This document shows positions 1 through 11,396 of a DNA stretch of 64,000 nt, in pieces. The translations under genes were made by a program, and so were the position numbers. How positions within the stretch are numbered: the stretch's first letter is position 1; each line of letters starts with the position of its first letter. Under the pieces are notes generated by a model. That model had not been told where the DNA came from. It ran no database searches and saw only the letters and a program-made list of their open reading frames with translations. Source of the stretch: Dipteris shenzhenensis (taxonomy: Eukaryota > Polypodiophyta > Polypodiopsida > Gleicheniales); NCBI GenBank assembly GCA_047967505.1, contig CM106538.1; one strand, written 5' to 3'.

Positions 1-1355
1 AACACCCTCTATTTTGGAATAGTCTAAAGCATGTTATCTAATTCAGGATATATTTTAGACATGCTTCATCTTAATCCCCTGTATGGATGTAGATTTCATG
101 AGAATTACTTGTATAACAACTTGATAAAATTTATAAATGCCAATTGCCTTGAAAATGCCAAGATTTTATTAATGCTAATCTAGATAGAGTGACAAGGATA
201 ACAATTGTGTGTTGGCCTTGAAGCCTAGATTCCACATCAAAAATGTATTGTTCTAAATTTCATTTTTGTTGTGATGGTGTCAGGTGAGTCGACACACCTC
301 TCAATCGGATTTGCAAGTAGAGTCTTGAGCATGGTATTGCGAAGAAGGATGTTGGCAACCTTGAAGGATACACTTGGGAGACTATGATGGGAGATATAGT
401 ACTCTCGACCCTTTCATGCACACTTACAGAAATGTTAGCGATGAGAATTGAAAACTAAAATATCTTGTAGCTTGTTGAATTTCGAAACTATGTTATGGTT
501 TTTAACAATGCGAAAATTGATAAGGAGTTATTCTCTTGGATTCTCGATTAGAGATGTAGCTAGAAATTACTCTCTTGCATTCTTGATTAGAAATGCAGCT
601 AGAGTAATTAGATAGAATTCTTCTTACTTAATGATTCTCTTTGCTGCACCCTTAAGCATTAATAGAAATGTAATTATAGTCATGATGAAGCAAAGGCTGC
701 CAGGGGCCTTTCGAAGCTATGACAAAGAATATTGAGTAGAGGAGATTTAGATTCACTGAAATAGTAGGTAACACACACCGTTGCAACGTCACTTGGGTTT
801 CAAAGATCCTAACTTGGCGGACTTGCTTCATCTCCTACAGATCCCTTCTTGGTCGATCCTGAGGACCTCACCAAACTTGGCTATGAGGATCCATTATCAC
901 CCCTATCATTAGCATACCAGGCTATCATGTCGTTGTTCAATGGAACCAAGTGTTATACAATGGGAACATCCAAAATAACCTTTACTCATGACCTCAACCT
1001 ATTGATCGAGGGACCTTCGCATTGTATATTATATGTATATCCTTGACCTTTAGCACTCTTGTATCCTTACTATTGGAGCCTTTTTGGCCCATTACTAGAT
1101 TTTTTTCATCTTCCACTGACTAGTTAGAAAGATTTGACGCTGCCTTTTACTTTAATGGTACTCCAAGGAACCATTCATTTACACGACAAGGACAATGGGA
1201 TATGGATTTCATTAGAGATTTACCATCAAGATTTATTTCTTATAAATGATGTGATTTTATCTAGGGCAGTAGTCCGACCCAATCCATTGTGATGGGCAGA
1301 CTACTGCCCTCACTAGGATTGTATGTTGGACTTGTGGGAATGCGGTTGGTGGGAA
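1..1355. other. No supported gene; AT-rich intergenic DNA
   Basis: The only open frame of note is a 65-codon one at 849-1046 on the plus strand. It has no recognisable motif and no splice-site context, so I do not call it. The stretch holds one short tandem duplication (528-605) and is otherwise unremarkable. Confidence 0.5.
528..605 (+). repeat. Two-copy 39-bp tandem repeat
   Basis: Two imperfect copies of a 39-bp unit beginning TTATTCTCTTGGATTC lie head to tail at 528-566 and 567-605. They differ at a handful of positions. Confidence 0.6.
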
Positions 1356-1373
1356 ACACACACACACACACAC
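1356..1373 (+). repeat. (AC)n microsatellite
   Basis: Nine AC units in a row. A short (ATT)n run follows at about 1483-1500. Confidence 0.9.
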
Positions 1374-1836
1374 TCCTCTCCTCGAGGATCCTTGTAGTCT
1401 CGAGATGCGTCTGTCAATTGACATCCACTTAGACTTCCCCTTAAGGGACCCTTGCACTTGATCAACACTCTAATGACCCTTGGTATTATTATTATTATTG
1501 ACATTTGCCACCATGGAAATGAGGGTTGGATGGTTCATAGTGTGTACCTAGATATATTGGTAAAATGGAGGCACCTAATCAATGAATGATGCCCCTTAGC
1601 CCCAAGATGATAACCAAAGGAAGGTGGATGCCATGAAATTGATAAAAACTCTATTTAGCTCTAGGAACACTTTGTTTGCACCCCTAACCCCAATAAACTA
1701 GAAGAAGCGGAAAATGTGTGAGAAGTGGGTATTGCATACAAAGTGTAATGGGCACTTGACACCACACAAGCTCATAATGAAAAAGTATATTATATTGAAC
1801 TAAGATGGACCACATAGCGATCTTATGGAGATATGG

Positions 1837-1837
<1 letters not shown>

Positions 1838-1874
<37 letters not shown>
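1838..1874 (+). repeat. (AC)n microsatellite
   Basis: About 18 uninterrupted AC units. Open frames read across it (HTHTHT or CVCVCV repeats) are artefacts of the microsatellite. Confidence 0.95.
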
Positions 1875-1877
<3 letters not shown>

Positions 1878-2590
1878 TTCCTATCCCTTACTTTCACTTT
1901 CCCCTATTTCCCTTTCCCCCCCCCCCCATCTTTACTTATCATTTTCCTATTTGTTTTGCTAAACTCCTGTCCCAAACTACACTTTATTTTCCTATTTCTT
2001 TTAATTTCTTTACATTTTTTAAACTAATTTTTCCTTTTCCCTACCCATCTCTCCTCTTTTTTCTAAATTCCCCCTAGTAAAACCTCTCCCTTGCCAAGCT
2101 TCTCCTCGCTACTATCCTAAATTTTCCTTTAAAAGTTTTACTATTTTAATTTAATTGATTTTCCTAATTTTCCTAAATCCTCCTTAACTTTTTCAAAAAA
2201 TAAGTTCCCCCATTCTTCCCTAATTTCCCCTATTTTACCCTACTTTTCCTAATTTCCCCCATTTTTCCTAATTTCCCCTAACCTCCCCTAATTTCCCCTA
2301 ATTTCCCTAACTTCCCCTATCTTCCCCTAATTTCGCCTATTCTCCTCTATCTTCCCCTAATTTTCCCTATCTTCCCCTAATTTTCGCTATTTTTCCCTAA
2401 TTTCCCCCTATTTCCCCCTATTTTCCTCTATTCCCCCCTTTTACCCCTATTTTTCCCTATTTGCCCCTTATTTCCCCTATTTTAACTTCTTTTCCCTATT
2501 TTCACTTATTCCTTCTAAAGACCTATATACCCTACCCCCCCCTTAAAACCCCTTAAAACCTCCTAAACTAGTCCTAAACCCTTTAAAATA
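1875..2590 (+). repeat. Pyrimidine-rich low-complexity tract
   Basis: About 700 bp of strongly strand-asymmetric C/T-rich DNA, built from degenerate units such as CCCCTAATTTCC and CCCCTATTTTCC. The units drift in sequence like an old simple repeat. It directly follows the AC microsatellite and contains a poly-C run near 1916-1927. Confidence 0.85.
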
Positions 2591-4137
2591 AACTCCCTAA
2601 ACTCAATGCTTTTTTCTCTATTAACTAACCCTTAAAATTACTTGACTTCTAGCCCTCCATCTCCTCAATTCCCAGACCCTCTACCTTCCTATCACCAACC
2701 TATGGAATCCCTCCCCTATAAATAAACTCCTCGTCTCACCTAACTACTCCCGCCTCGTTCTCCGAGCTCCCCTACTGCCTCATAGCTGTACCTCTCAGCT
2801 TTTGCACCCTTATTACCTCCTTTATTTCTAAGTGATTTGTTTTTTAATTAACCCCTTTTCTGTACTAAGATTGATTATTTTTGCCCCTTAACCTTTAGAT
2901 TGATCATGCTAACCTTTTTTCCAGTATTTCTATTGAATGTGCATTAAAAATCCCCTCTTTTTTTTACAATGGTTCATTACTTTCGCTCCTTAATCTTGAT
3001 AAACGTATGGCCAAGCATTAATTTTATTGTGACTCCAATAACAAGGGAGGGGTGTTGATGACACTGTCTTCCCAACTAAAGTTAAAACTGGTTCTCACTA
3101 TTTTGCTTGTTGGATGGTGGCAGGTAGGCATGAGACTCCCCTCTTCAATAAAAGTGATGCTACCAATGACTTATCAAAGCTCTACTCCTTATCAAAGTGA
3201 TTCATCCTTTAATGATGCTACTTCATTTTTTGTGGATGTTTATTTCAAAGTTTATCTATTAAACATTTCTCACTCCTACTCTAAATTGTCTAATCTTCAC
3301 TATGAAAGGGGGTGTTGTAAATGTCTTCTACACACACACACACATGCTATCAAATTTTTATGTTGGAACAAGTCACATAGACGTGGCCTATTCTAGCATA
3401 AATATTTTACTTTTATAACTCTATTGGAAGGCTGGATGAAGCATGAGATGCACTCAAGAAAGGCACTTGGAAAGGAAAATTTTATTTCCAGGTGCCTTTT
3501 GTGAGTGCATTTTAGACTTTTAGCAAATCATTAAAAATGGATATTTGAATGTTAGAAGAGGCCATGTCGGTGCGGCCTATTCTAGCATAAAACTTTGATA
3601 GCCTATATCTTATTGTTGGCAAATCAAAATCGGGCCATGTAGCATATAAGGTCAAATGGCAAGACATGGTTTACACATCTATAATGTTTGTTTCAACATT
3701 TAATAACTATACATGCATCAAAATAGCATTTTATGAAGGTATGACTAATTTTCTCCACCAAGCTAGAGCATGATTGCCCATTTTGTGCTATTGTTTTTCA
3801 AGGGTGTAGTTAGTAGGATAGCCCATATGTATGGGGTTGTGCCTATGTTTTTCATAATGTAAGGGGTAGCGCCTATGGATTTTATAATCTTTTCCAAAAT
3901 GTAAGGACATCGCATGAATCGGAATAGAGAGAGGATCTAATTTCTCAAAAAAAAAGAGAAAAAAAATTTAAACTTGTCAAAAACTTAAATACCCAATACT
4001 AAAGGCATTGGTGGGCCACTACTATGCCACATGCAGACTAACTTAACTTTTCATGACAGCTTGACACCTAAGCATATTCTCCCATTTTCATGCCTCTTTG
4101 CATGGAGAAACAAAATGAATTTCATTCATGTGGCCTG
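2591..4137. other. No supported gene; possible relic retroelement end
   Basis: There is no convincing coding region. Near 3040-3056 a purine run (AAGGGAGGGG) is followed at once by TGTTGATGAC, which looks like a polypurine tract next to the 5' end of an LTR. No matching second LTR is visible. The phrase GCCTATTCTAGCATAAA occurs twice (near 3388 and 3578), suggesting local duplication. Confidence 0.3.
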
Positions 4138-4151
4138 TCGCGCGCGTGCGC

Positions 4152-4199
<48 letters not shown>
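4138..4199 (+). repeat. (GA)n microsatellite preceded by (CG)n
   Basis: A short alternating CG/GT run (Z-DNA-like, about 4138-4153) passes straight into about 23 GA units, then a G run at 4200-4208. Open frames through it (RERERE) are artefacts. Confidence 0.95.
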
Positions 4200-4202
<3 letters not shown>

Positions 4203-4511
4203 GGGGGGCTTTGTGAGTTTTTGGATGATGTAACTGAGAAAATATTGCCTCCATCTGAGCGTTTGGATGGTATTCATCTTATTGATGAATCAATTGATTG
4301 CATTATATTGAAAAATGAAAGTGATCCCCCAGCTCCTCCATCACCACTCGAATCAAGATACCGCATCCTGTTCTTTATCATTTTCTAATTCACGTCTTGT
4401 GGTCAACATTGACAACTCTAAATTTGTTGGAGAAGGTGGAGCTAGTTGTCTATGATTAGACCATGTTGCCACGTCGATCGCATAGACCTTCAGCACAAAA
4501 CATTGAGAATG

Positions 4512-4514
<3 letters not shown>

Positions 4515-4563
<49 letters not shown>
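4515..4563 (+). repeat. (GA)n microsatellite
   Basis: About 24 uninterrupted GA units, roughly 320 bp after the first GA array. Confidence 0.95.
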
Positions 4564-4566
<3 letters not shown>

Positions 4567-6008
4567 GCCAAAGAAGACTAAGTCACTAAATGCATGCATT
4601 GAAAGCCCCTTACAAGGAGCATACTTGGACCAATCACCTTAAAATAAAAAGAAATGTTAAAAAAAAAACCTATTTTTCCTATGGCAGGCCAAAAAGGGGG
4701 GATGGTGACATTTTCAAGACACCTGTCCCCTTTATGCTAACCTTTTCACACGTCTCTCACCCACAGTAAAAATCTGATGTGAAGTCCATGTCATGGACTC
4801 CAGTGTTGACAGACAACCTGCAAATTATATACAATGAATGTGCGAGAATCTCATTTTCACATGTAAAAAATATTTTTGCAATTTTGTAAAATCTTACAAA
4901 CAGCATTACCATCGAAGATAGCCTTTTTTGGTGAAAACAGATGGGAGCATTTATTACATAAACAGAAGATGTCCGCCCGAATACAAGCCTGGACTAACGG
5001 GCTCATAGTCTTCGTGGACGGAGTATTTGGGGTTTAATCCCCGTCAGCCGACGGGTGTGAAACCTCCTTAGGACACACGTGATGGAGACTGGAGTGGGAT
5101 CTGGTTACGAGCAGAAATAATTGACGTAGTTGACAAAGTGTTTGTAGATCCCTGAGAAAAGAGGATGCAGGTTAGCATGTGGAGTGTGCATTGTGTATGT
5201 TACGAAATCGAGATACATGCTAGTACACGTCAAGGAGAGCAAAGATTTGAGCACTCTATCTTCTATCTATAGACCAAGAAAATCTGGACATTTGAAACGA
5301 TCCTAATCATTTGTTGGCATTTGTTGAAGTGCGTCATAGTACAATCCAGGCAATCGTGGCCCGATTATTGGAGCTGGATAATTCTCGTTGCGATGTCAAC
5401 ATGAGGAGGAGCTTCTTATGAAGCCGAGGAGTTCAATGCTTATTCTTCGGAGAGTTCATAGGGGAGGGTGCAAGCGGGCGAGGAGGGGGAACTTATCACA
5501 AGGAGATACGAACGTAGATCGATTGATTTCTGCAATGGCCTTGAGGAATCGAGGTGATTTTGGTGCTGGTAGGACGAGGAGGAAGACATGGAGTGTAAAG
5601 AAAAGAGAGCGATGAAATAAACGGGAAAAGTTCATTAACCGTGCACATACATCATTCCAAACTCTGATCTTCGATTGCTTCATCCCCAATTTCTATGTAT
5701 CAAAAAATAAAATAAAATTTATATGTATTTTGCAACGGGAAAAAAAGCATCGCCGGAAGCTTCAATCCTACTATGATACGATCTTTGATGTGAAATGAGC
5801 AGATAAGCAAATTGAAGAAATACCCGCAAAACAGTCGTTGAAGAGTACCAAAAAAAGAATGCGATTGTGAATGGAACCCGAAATCAAATGAACTGGTTGG
5901 TTGTGATTGATTGGATACAATGCTTGGGAGCACCGGCGTATGGTAGCAGCGCTGGAAGAAGATGAAAGGATGGAAATCAAGTAACTGACCCAGTGGATCT
6001 AGGATACG
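4564..6008. other. No supported gene; downstream flank of the terpene synthase
   Basis: Short open frames occur on both strands (for example 5388-5615) but none has a recognisable domain or codon pattern. The segment just below 6009 is the 3' flank of the minus-strand terpene synthase gene. Confidence 0.4.
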
Positions 6009-7269
6009 TTATTTACGTAAACCCACGCTTTCTTGAAGGCTAAGGAGTTCGCAGCCGGATAGACAGGATGCACTATAGCAGTCTGTGATCCAGGAGTGCC
6101 AGCGGAAATTGCCGACCATAACCTCCTTAAGCCCCAACACGAACCGACGCACCACTGAGTCCACAGCCTCTGTCTTCCAGATCGGCAGCGCCGCCTCAGT
6201 CTCGGAGAAGGCTTGGGTGGCACAGTTTACAAGCTCCACAGATCGTCGCAGGGCTTGAGCCAGTGTCATTCCTTCCGAGTCCATCAACACTTTGAGGAGG
6301 TTAAACTGGCTGCCCTCCAGGATCACCACCTTGTGAAATGAGAAGATGTCGTTAACAAAAGCTGCGTTTATCGCGTACTCCAGTATGAGCTTTTGGATCC
6401 CTGGATGAGAGCGCACCTCGTCCGGAAGGATAGCATCGCAGGCGACCTCCGTCAGGGGAGCGCTGTGAAACGCGCCCGAGTTTCGCAAGCGAATTTGCGT
6501 GTACGATTTCAAGTCTTTGACCGATAAGCGAGCACCAGAGTCGTTGAGGTCGTTCGCGACCAGAATGCTGGCTTCAACGAAGACATCGCAAGCGTCTGCC
6601 AAACAACGGTAGCTTTCCGAAGTGGAAAGGCGCCTAAGTTCCATTCTCAACTCCATCATTGCTCGCTCGATAGGAGCGGCATTGGGTGGCAGTTCCAAAG
6701 TCCTAAAGATGATCATCGCGTGCCTAAAGAACTCCCCACGTCTTTGAACTCGTCCGGAGAATTGTTTCCCGAAAATGTCCGGATCCGCCATAGTCGGCTG
6801 GATCTAGGTTGTGCTTATCGAAGCACAGGTCATCCAGGAGGAAGAAGAGGCCGCTATGAAGGCTCACTGCGGCGAGACGTTCGGCACTGATGCAAGATGG
6901 ATTCACATGGCTGTGAAGCGAGATGCCAAAACGATTGAATGAATCCAACGAGTCGGGTTTCATGCCCCACTTCTGAGCAAGCTTGGCCAAGGCTCGCTGG
7001 GCCTCTTGTGCATGAATGCTTTCCCGCGGGGGGACGCGAAGGAGCTGCGCCATGTGCTCCTCGATGGAGCGCAAAAGCATATCGACAGAGTCGTTAGTTG
7101 TAATCGATCTGTGTACACGATCTTTATGAAGAGCTTGCATGATCCCGGAAAGTGAGCTTGGCCGATAACCACAACACTGTACACGGCGAAGGCTGGTTGG
7201 TGATAATATTGTAGGGGAGAAGCGAGGTGGAAGCATGGCAAACAAGGAAGCTTGCATAAAAATAGCCAT
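6009..7269 (-). CDS. Microbial-type terpene synthase-like protein (MTPSL), one apparent frameshift
   Basis: Class I terpene synthases ionise prenyl diphosphates to make mono-, sesqui- or diterpenes. This one belongs to the compact bacterial/fungal-type alpha-domain family of non-seed plants. Reading from ATG at 7269, the first 40 residues are rich in S, P and R and poor in acids, so a plastid transit peptide is possible. The aspartate-rich motif DDLCFD lies at residues 146-151 (DNA 6817-6834), followed by DPADYG. The NSE-type Mg-binding motif reads NDIFSFHKV (DNA 6328-6354). FRTLELPP and GNFRWHS match the family's conserved blocks. One extra base near 6782-6790, just after ADYG, moves the reading frame; the second frame runs unbroken to 6009. 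Joined length is about 418 residues, normal for the family. There is no plausible intron at the shift, so it is a recent pseudogene or a sequence error. Substrate and product cannot be read from the sequence. Confidence 0.85.
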
Positions 7270-7302
7270 AGCTAAGACTCACACTAATTGCTCTTCTTCG
7301 AG

Positions 7303-7318
7303 TGTACATATATACACA
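7303..7318 (-). promoter_or_regulatory. Possible TATA box of the terpene synthase gene
   Basis: On the minus strand a TGTATATATGTAC motif lies about 35-50 bp upstream of the ATG at 7269. The spacing would leave only a very short 5' leader, so this is suggestive only. Confidence 0.3.
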
Positions 7319-7505
7319 TTCGCCCCATTGTTAATTGCTTATGTATGTAAGGTTTGCACGCAACTCAAGTCATCATGTGATCAAATTACAACCCCCTTGG
7401 AAAGCAACCCTCTATAGTTAGGCAATGACTAAAAAACTCATCAAGAGATTCATGTGCATAATCGAGGAAATTGGTGGCTACCCCATCTTGCACATCCTTT
7501 GTGCT

Positions 7506-7631
7506 CTAATTAGTCGTGCCAAAGCCATGTTCTATGATCTAGTTAGTTGTGCCAAAGCCATGTTTTGTGATCTAGTTAGTTGTGCCAAAGCCAAACTCTA
7601 TGCTCTACTTAGTTGTGCCAAAGCCATGTGA
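7506..7631 (+). repeat. 33-bp minisatellite, about four copies
   Basis: Four tandem units of 33 bp share AGTTGTGCCAAAGCCA. Because 33 is a multiple of three they stay open and would read as 11-residue repeats (LVSCAKAMFCD type) inside a 68-codon frame at 7425-7631. The frame has no other support, so I treat this as a minisatellite. Confidence 0.75.
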
Positions 7632-7639
7632 GCATCATT

Positions 7640-10132
7640 GGATATTAGGGAAGAAAATCTTTAAAACCTACAGTAGCTCTGCAAGGGGAAGCTACTTTGA
7701 TATTTTGTGGCAATATGGCTGAAATTTCTTGAGCAAAGCGGTCAAGAAACCACGTTGGTTTTTCTATCATTCTAGTTGACATCAAACTTAAAACTTGACC
7801 AAAGATCAATTTGAAGATATATTTACAGACGCATTACCAACACCAAACTTGTGAAAGGTTTAGAGAGAATCTATCTATACTAGATATGAGACCATATTAG
7901 ATTTGAGATGAAAGTGTGTGAATAACTCATGAACATTACAATGCATAGATTATTGTATACATGCATTGGTGACACATGATTTTTGACTCTCTATGTGCAT
8001 GTAAGTGGTCTTCATTTGTTAAAATTAGACTTTATAGTGGTGCTTCATGTTCAATACTTTTTGGCAATTATGCTAGGGAAGACATCTGTCCCAAGAAAAG
8101 TGATACATGATATGTCTGCTACTCCTATAAATTCTTAGGAAGAGCCAACTTTGTATGGATAAGATCCATGAGCAGCATTCCAAGAATGGGGTTATGTCAA
8201 TCTAATTTGAAACCTTTTTTAAAGAGAGGTGTTTGAGTGAGGGAATGACAAGGTCATCACAATTGCAAATGAGCCTGAACATTGGGAAACTATCAAGGTG
8301 CCCTTGCCTTAATGATATTAAGAAGCAAGAAGAACCAAATACTCATACCATATATAGTTCATTTGCATGGTGAATGGCATCATGACTTACAAGGCCAAAT
8401 TAATAAGTTTCCTTCTAGTTTAAACAAGCCAACCATGAACTAGCACTTGCAATTGCCATACATATTTTTATTCAATGGGATTCTTTGAAGAATTCACTAA
8501 TTTGTAGCATTTTTGTAGGGACAAGATGATGATACAATTGGTGCAAAAGCTTTACAAGGTTAAACAAGTGCCAAGTAAAACATTAATCGATGGTAGATAA
8601 CGCTGGAGAACACCAGATTCTTTAAACACCATAAGTTATTGGCTGGTACCTGACACAAATTTGTACGAAATTTGTCCACGAAAAAAAATTTTCCAAGTGT
8701 AAAGTGTCAATGAACTGCACACGGAAGAGGCCAGAGAGCCGCACCTAGTCGTAGGAGTAACAGATTTTACACCACTAGCCGTGGAGATTTCGATCCTAGC
8801 AGCCACACCATTTCTATTAGCCATCAAAATATAAGCTTTGGTATATCTATCAGGTATTGATGCATATCACACCAAAAATAATCTACCTCTCCATTAGGTA
8901 GTAGCAAAGAGTGTCAGATGTATATAAGAAGAAACTACAAGATGCATGAATATATATTGCAAGGTGTATTACAAAATTCCCTTGAAGGGGCAATGTAATC
9001 TGCATTACAAAAATATTCACTAGAGAGGACATGGATATACAAGATTAAACAAGAAACCAAAAAAAGGATATACAAACTCACACTGAATACAAAATAGAGA
9101 GACTAGATGCAATCTGAGAACTAGCTATGTAGAGGAGAACCCTCATCAATCTTCTCAATTTGTGTCACCTTTGGAGAAAGCTACCTCATCTTCACCTTTG
9201 CCTCTACCTCCACCTACAATGGATCCTAGCACCTTGCCTTCTATAAGCTACTAGGAAGAGTATGTTGCATGCTGGTTGCATGTTATGAAATTAAGAGCAA
9301 CTAGAGAGTTACCTATGTCACTAAGGACCACCAACTAAGTTGTACCCATCGTACTCAAACTTATCAAAAAGAGCTTAAGGCATATTCTTTGAATCATATT
9401 TATACTCATCCTTGGTTTGAATCTGACCAACCACACAAGTTTTTAATAAATACATGGATTGACAAGATAATAAGCAAGAAAGACACATACAAAATAGGAT
9501 GTGGATTGCTGTTAGTGCTCGCAAAGTGAGAAGGTCTAACCTTACAGATGTCATGCTAGTGACTCCACTTCTCAAGTTCCCTCCTTTATTTCTCTTTGTC
9601 TAGCACCAATCCTTGCATTACACAGGTGACATCATGCTAGTCCTAATCCCACTGTACCTCAAATCTTTGATTTGTGGTGGGTCATCACTTGCACTAAAAA
9701 AAGATTGGAATAGACAGTCCAAAGCATCATATATGCATAAAAACTAGCAAAGAAACCCCAAAAGAGTAATTTCCTTGGTATTCTATCAATAGATATACAA
9801 ACTACCACACAAAGAACATTCTCTAATGAGAGAAGGAGATGGTATTTGAGTAATACCAACACAAAAACCCACATGGACTCTTGAGTGGATAATAACAAGA
9901 AGGTCTTATATTCAATCCCTTGTTTTTAGCTCTAATTGAAATGTTGAGACGCACCAAAATATTTTACCAATCAGTCTACAAGCTCTTATAGCCTTTGGCA
10001 ATCCATGGCTTCTAATCACTCATAAGTAGTCAACCCCTCAACTTTTGGCCTTCCACAACTTCTCTACAACCTTTTTCTCTATCTTTACTCTCCTCTCTTC
10101 CTTCTCCGCCCGCCATCCCAGAACGTTTTGCT
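7640..10132. other. No supported gene
   Basis: About 2.5 kb of AT-rich DNA with only short, motif-free open frames on either strand. The last ~150 bp may be the 5' part of the CACTA-related gene fragment that follows, since a pyrimidine-rich leader (10061-10130) precedes its ATG. Confidence 0.4.
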
Positions 10133-10381
10133 ATGTCTCTACTCTACAAGAAAAGATCTTCGCTTAAGAGGCAGGCACTAGCGGAGCTTGCCAGGCTTGA
10201 GGCAGGTCAACCACCAAGGGGCCCGCCCCACACCGCTCACAAGCGTGAGTGGAAGAAGGCAATGAAGTCAACGAGGGAAGACCCTAGTCTGCAGCACGTG
10301 GAGGCACGGAGGATCCAGATGGAGGAATATGGAAGCGCGCATTTTGGAGCAGGGGGTGTTGAATCATGGGAGGCCCAATTT
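10133..10381 (+). pseudogene. CACTA-element protein fragment, one exon
   Basis: An open exon starts with MSLLYKKRSSLKRQAL, is rich in K, R and E, and ends SWEAQF. A canonical donor GTATGT begins at 10382. The same block, including the SLQHVEARRIQME and ESWEAQF segments and the donor right after them, occurs on the minus strand at about 41345-41590. That shows it is a repeated transposon gene rather than a host gene. It resembles the lysine-rich auxiliary protein (Transposase_24 type) of plant CACTA elements, but the family is judged from context, not from a decisive motif. Only this exon is recognisable before the element's right end. Confidence 0.5.
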
Positions 10382-10617
10382 GTATGTATCGATCTCAAAT
10401 TATATTGCTTATGTAGTTTATTAAGAGGTTGTTTCTTTGTACTAATCCCTCCGTAAAGTGTGTCGCGGTCATGCAGAATTTTGTAACAAACAATGTTGTA
10501 TATGTTCGACATGTATATGCTTTTGTTGCTCGATCATTTCATTTGAGCGATTCTGTATCACCCTTTTCGTAAGGGAAATTTTATTATAAAAGAACTTTGT
10601 TTTGTAATTACCAAAAG

Positions 10618-10685
10618 AAAAAAAGGATTAGTGGGGCTAAATAGGGCCATAGCAAGCCCTGTTTAGCCCCACTAATCCTTTTTTT
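10618..10685. repeat. Near-perfect 30-bp inverted repeat (hairpin)
   Basis: Arms 10618-10647 and 10656-10685 are complementary with one mismatch over 30 bp, around an 8-base loop. The core is GGATTAGTGGGGCTAAA. It sits at the inner edge of the subterminal repeat region of the CACTA end. Confidence 0.9.
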
Positions 10686-10689
10686 AAGT

Positions 10690-10910
10690 TCTATTAATCG
10701 TCGCTATATAGCGACGTTTACCAGTGTCGCTATATCGCGACGATTAACAGTGTCGCTATATAGGGACATTCATCATCGTTGCTATATATCGACGCATTAT
10801 AGCGACGGTTCTTTTCTGACGCTTTTAGCGACCTTTGTGCCCGTGAAAAAAAAAAATCTATGTAAAAAGCATCAGTATTTTCGTCCGAAAAGGGCCTATG
10901 CCTTGTAGTG
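10690..10910 (+). repeat. CACTA subterminal repeats and terminal motif
   Basis: At least five degenerate copies of GTCGCTATATAGCGACG occur between 10699 and 10835 in both orientations. The terminal CACTACAAGG (minus strand) follows at 10901-10910. In CACTA elements such repeats bind the element's own DNA-binding protein. Confidence 0.75.
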
Positions 10911-11361
10911 ACATAAGGAGAGTCAATTATACTTACCATGAATTTAGTGAGATAGATATACAACTTCATGTTATAAGTTCAATGTTGTTAATTTATACTT
11001 TAGTTTTGTTTCTTATGTTTTAGACTTCAGTTCTTAACTTGTAAAAATGCAAAATTTTTGGGTAATTGTAAATGTTGCCCAAAGCATTGCAATATGTTGC
11101 ATATCTCCTCTAGGTCAAGAGAAGTACTTTGTTTGTGTCTAGAGCATGAATAAGCCAAGGCATTTGCTGTGACAAATAATGAAATATTTAGTAATTCCAA
11201 AATGTAACAAAGTTAAATGACAAATATAAGGTATGATGCATATAATAGTTTAATTTCTTATCTTTTAGAGTATGGAACTAAAATTTGAATTGCCACACTT
11301 ATCTTATGATCATGATTTCAAGCAAGAGAGAGGGAGGGAGAGGGGGGGGTCGGGGGCAGGG

Positions 11362-11396
<35 letters not shown>

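Larger units (their letters stand above)
10133..10910 (+). mobile_element. Right end of a CACTA (En/Spm-type) transposon
   Basis: The right boundary reads CCTTGTAGTG at 10901-10910, the reverse complement of CACTACAAGG, the usual plant CACTA terminus. Inside it lie many short subterminal repeats of the type GTCGCTATATAGCGACG, as in classical plant CACTA ends. Further in is a gene fragment (10133-10381) whose relative occurs at 41.3-41.6 kb. I found no matching left terminus upstream, so the element is truncated or its left end has decayed. Confidence 0.7.

Noticed and set aside
849-1046. 65-codon plus-strand frame
   Set aside because: No motif, no homolog recognised, no splice context.
3052-3396. 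114-codon plus-strand frame
   Set aside because: Runs through a possible LTR start and an AC microsatellite; no domain.
4980-5100. tRNA-like phrase (GGGGTTTAATCCCC)
   Set aside because: No cloverleaf with acceptor and anticodon arms can be drawn around it.
6721-6800. An intron explaining the terpene synthase frame change
   Set aside because: Only GT/AG pairs about 25-30 nt apart exist here, and coding similarity continues on both sides without a gap. One extra base explains it better.
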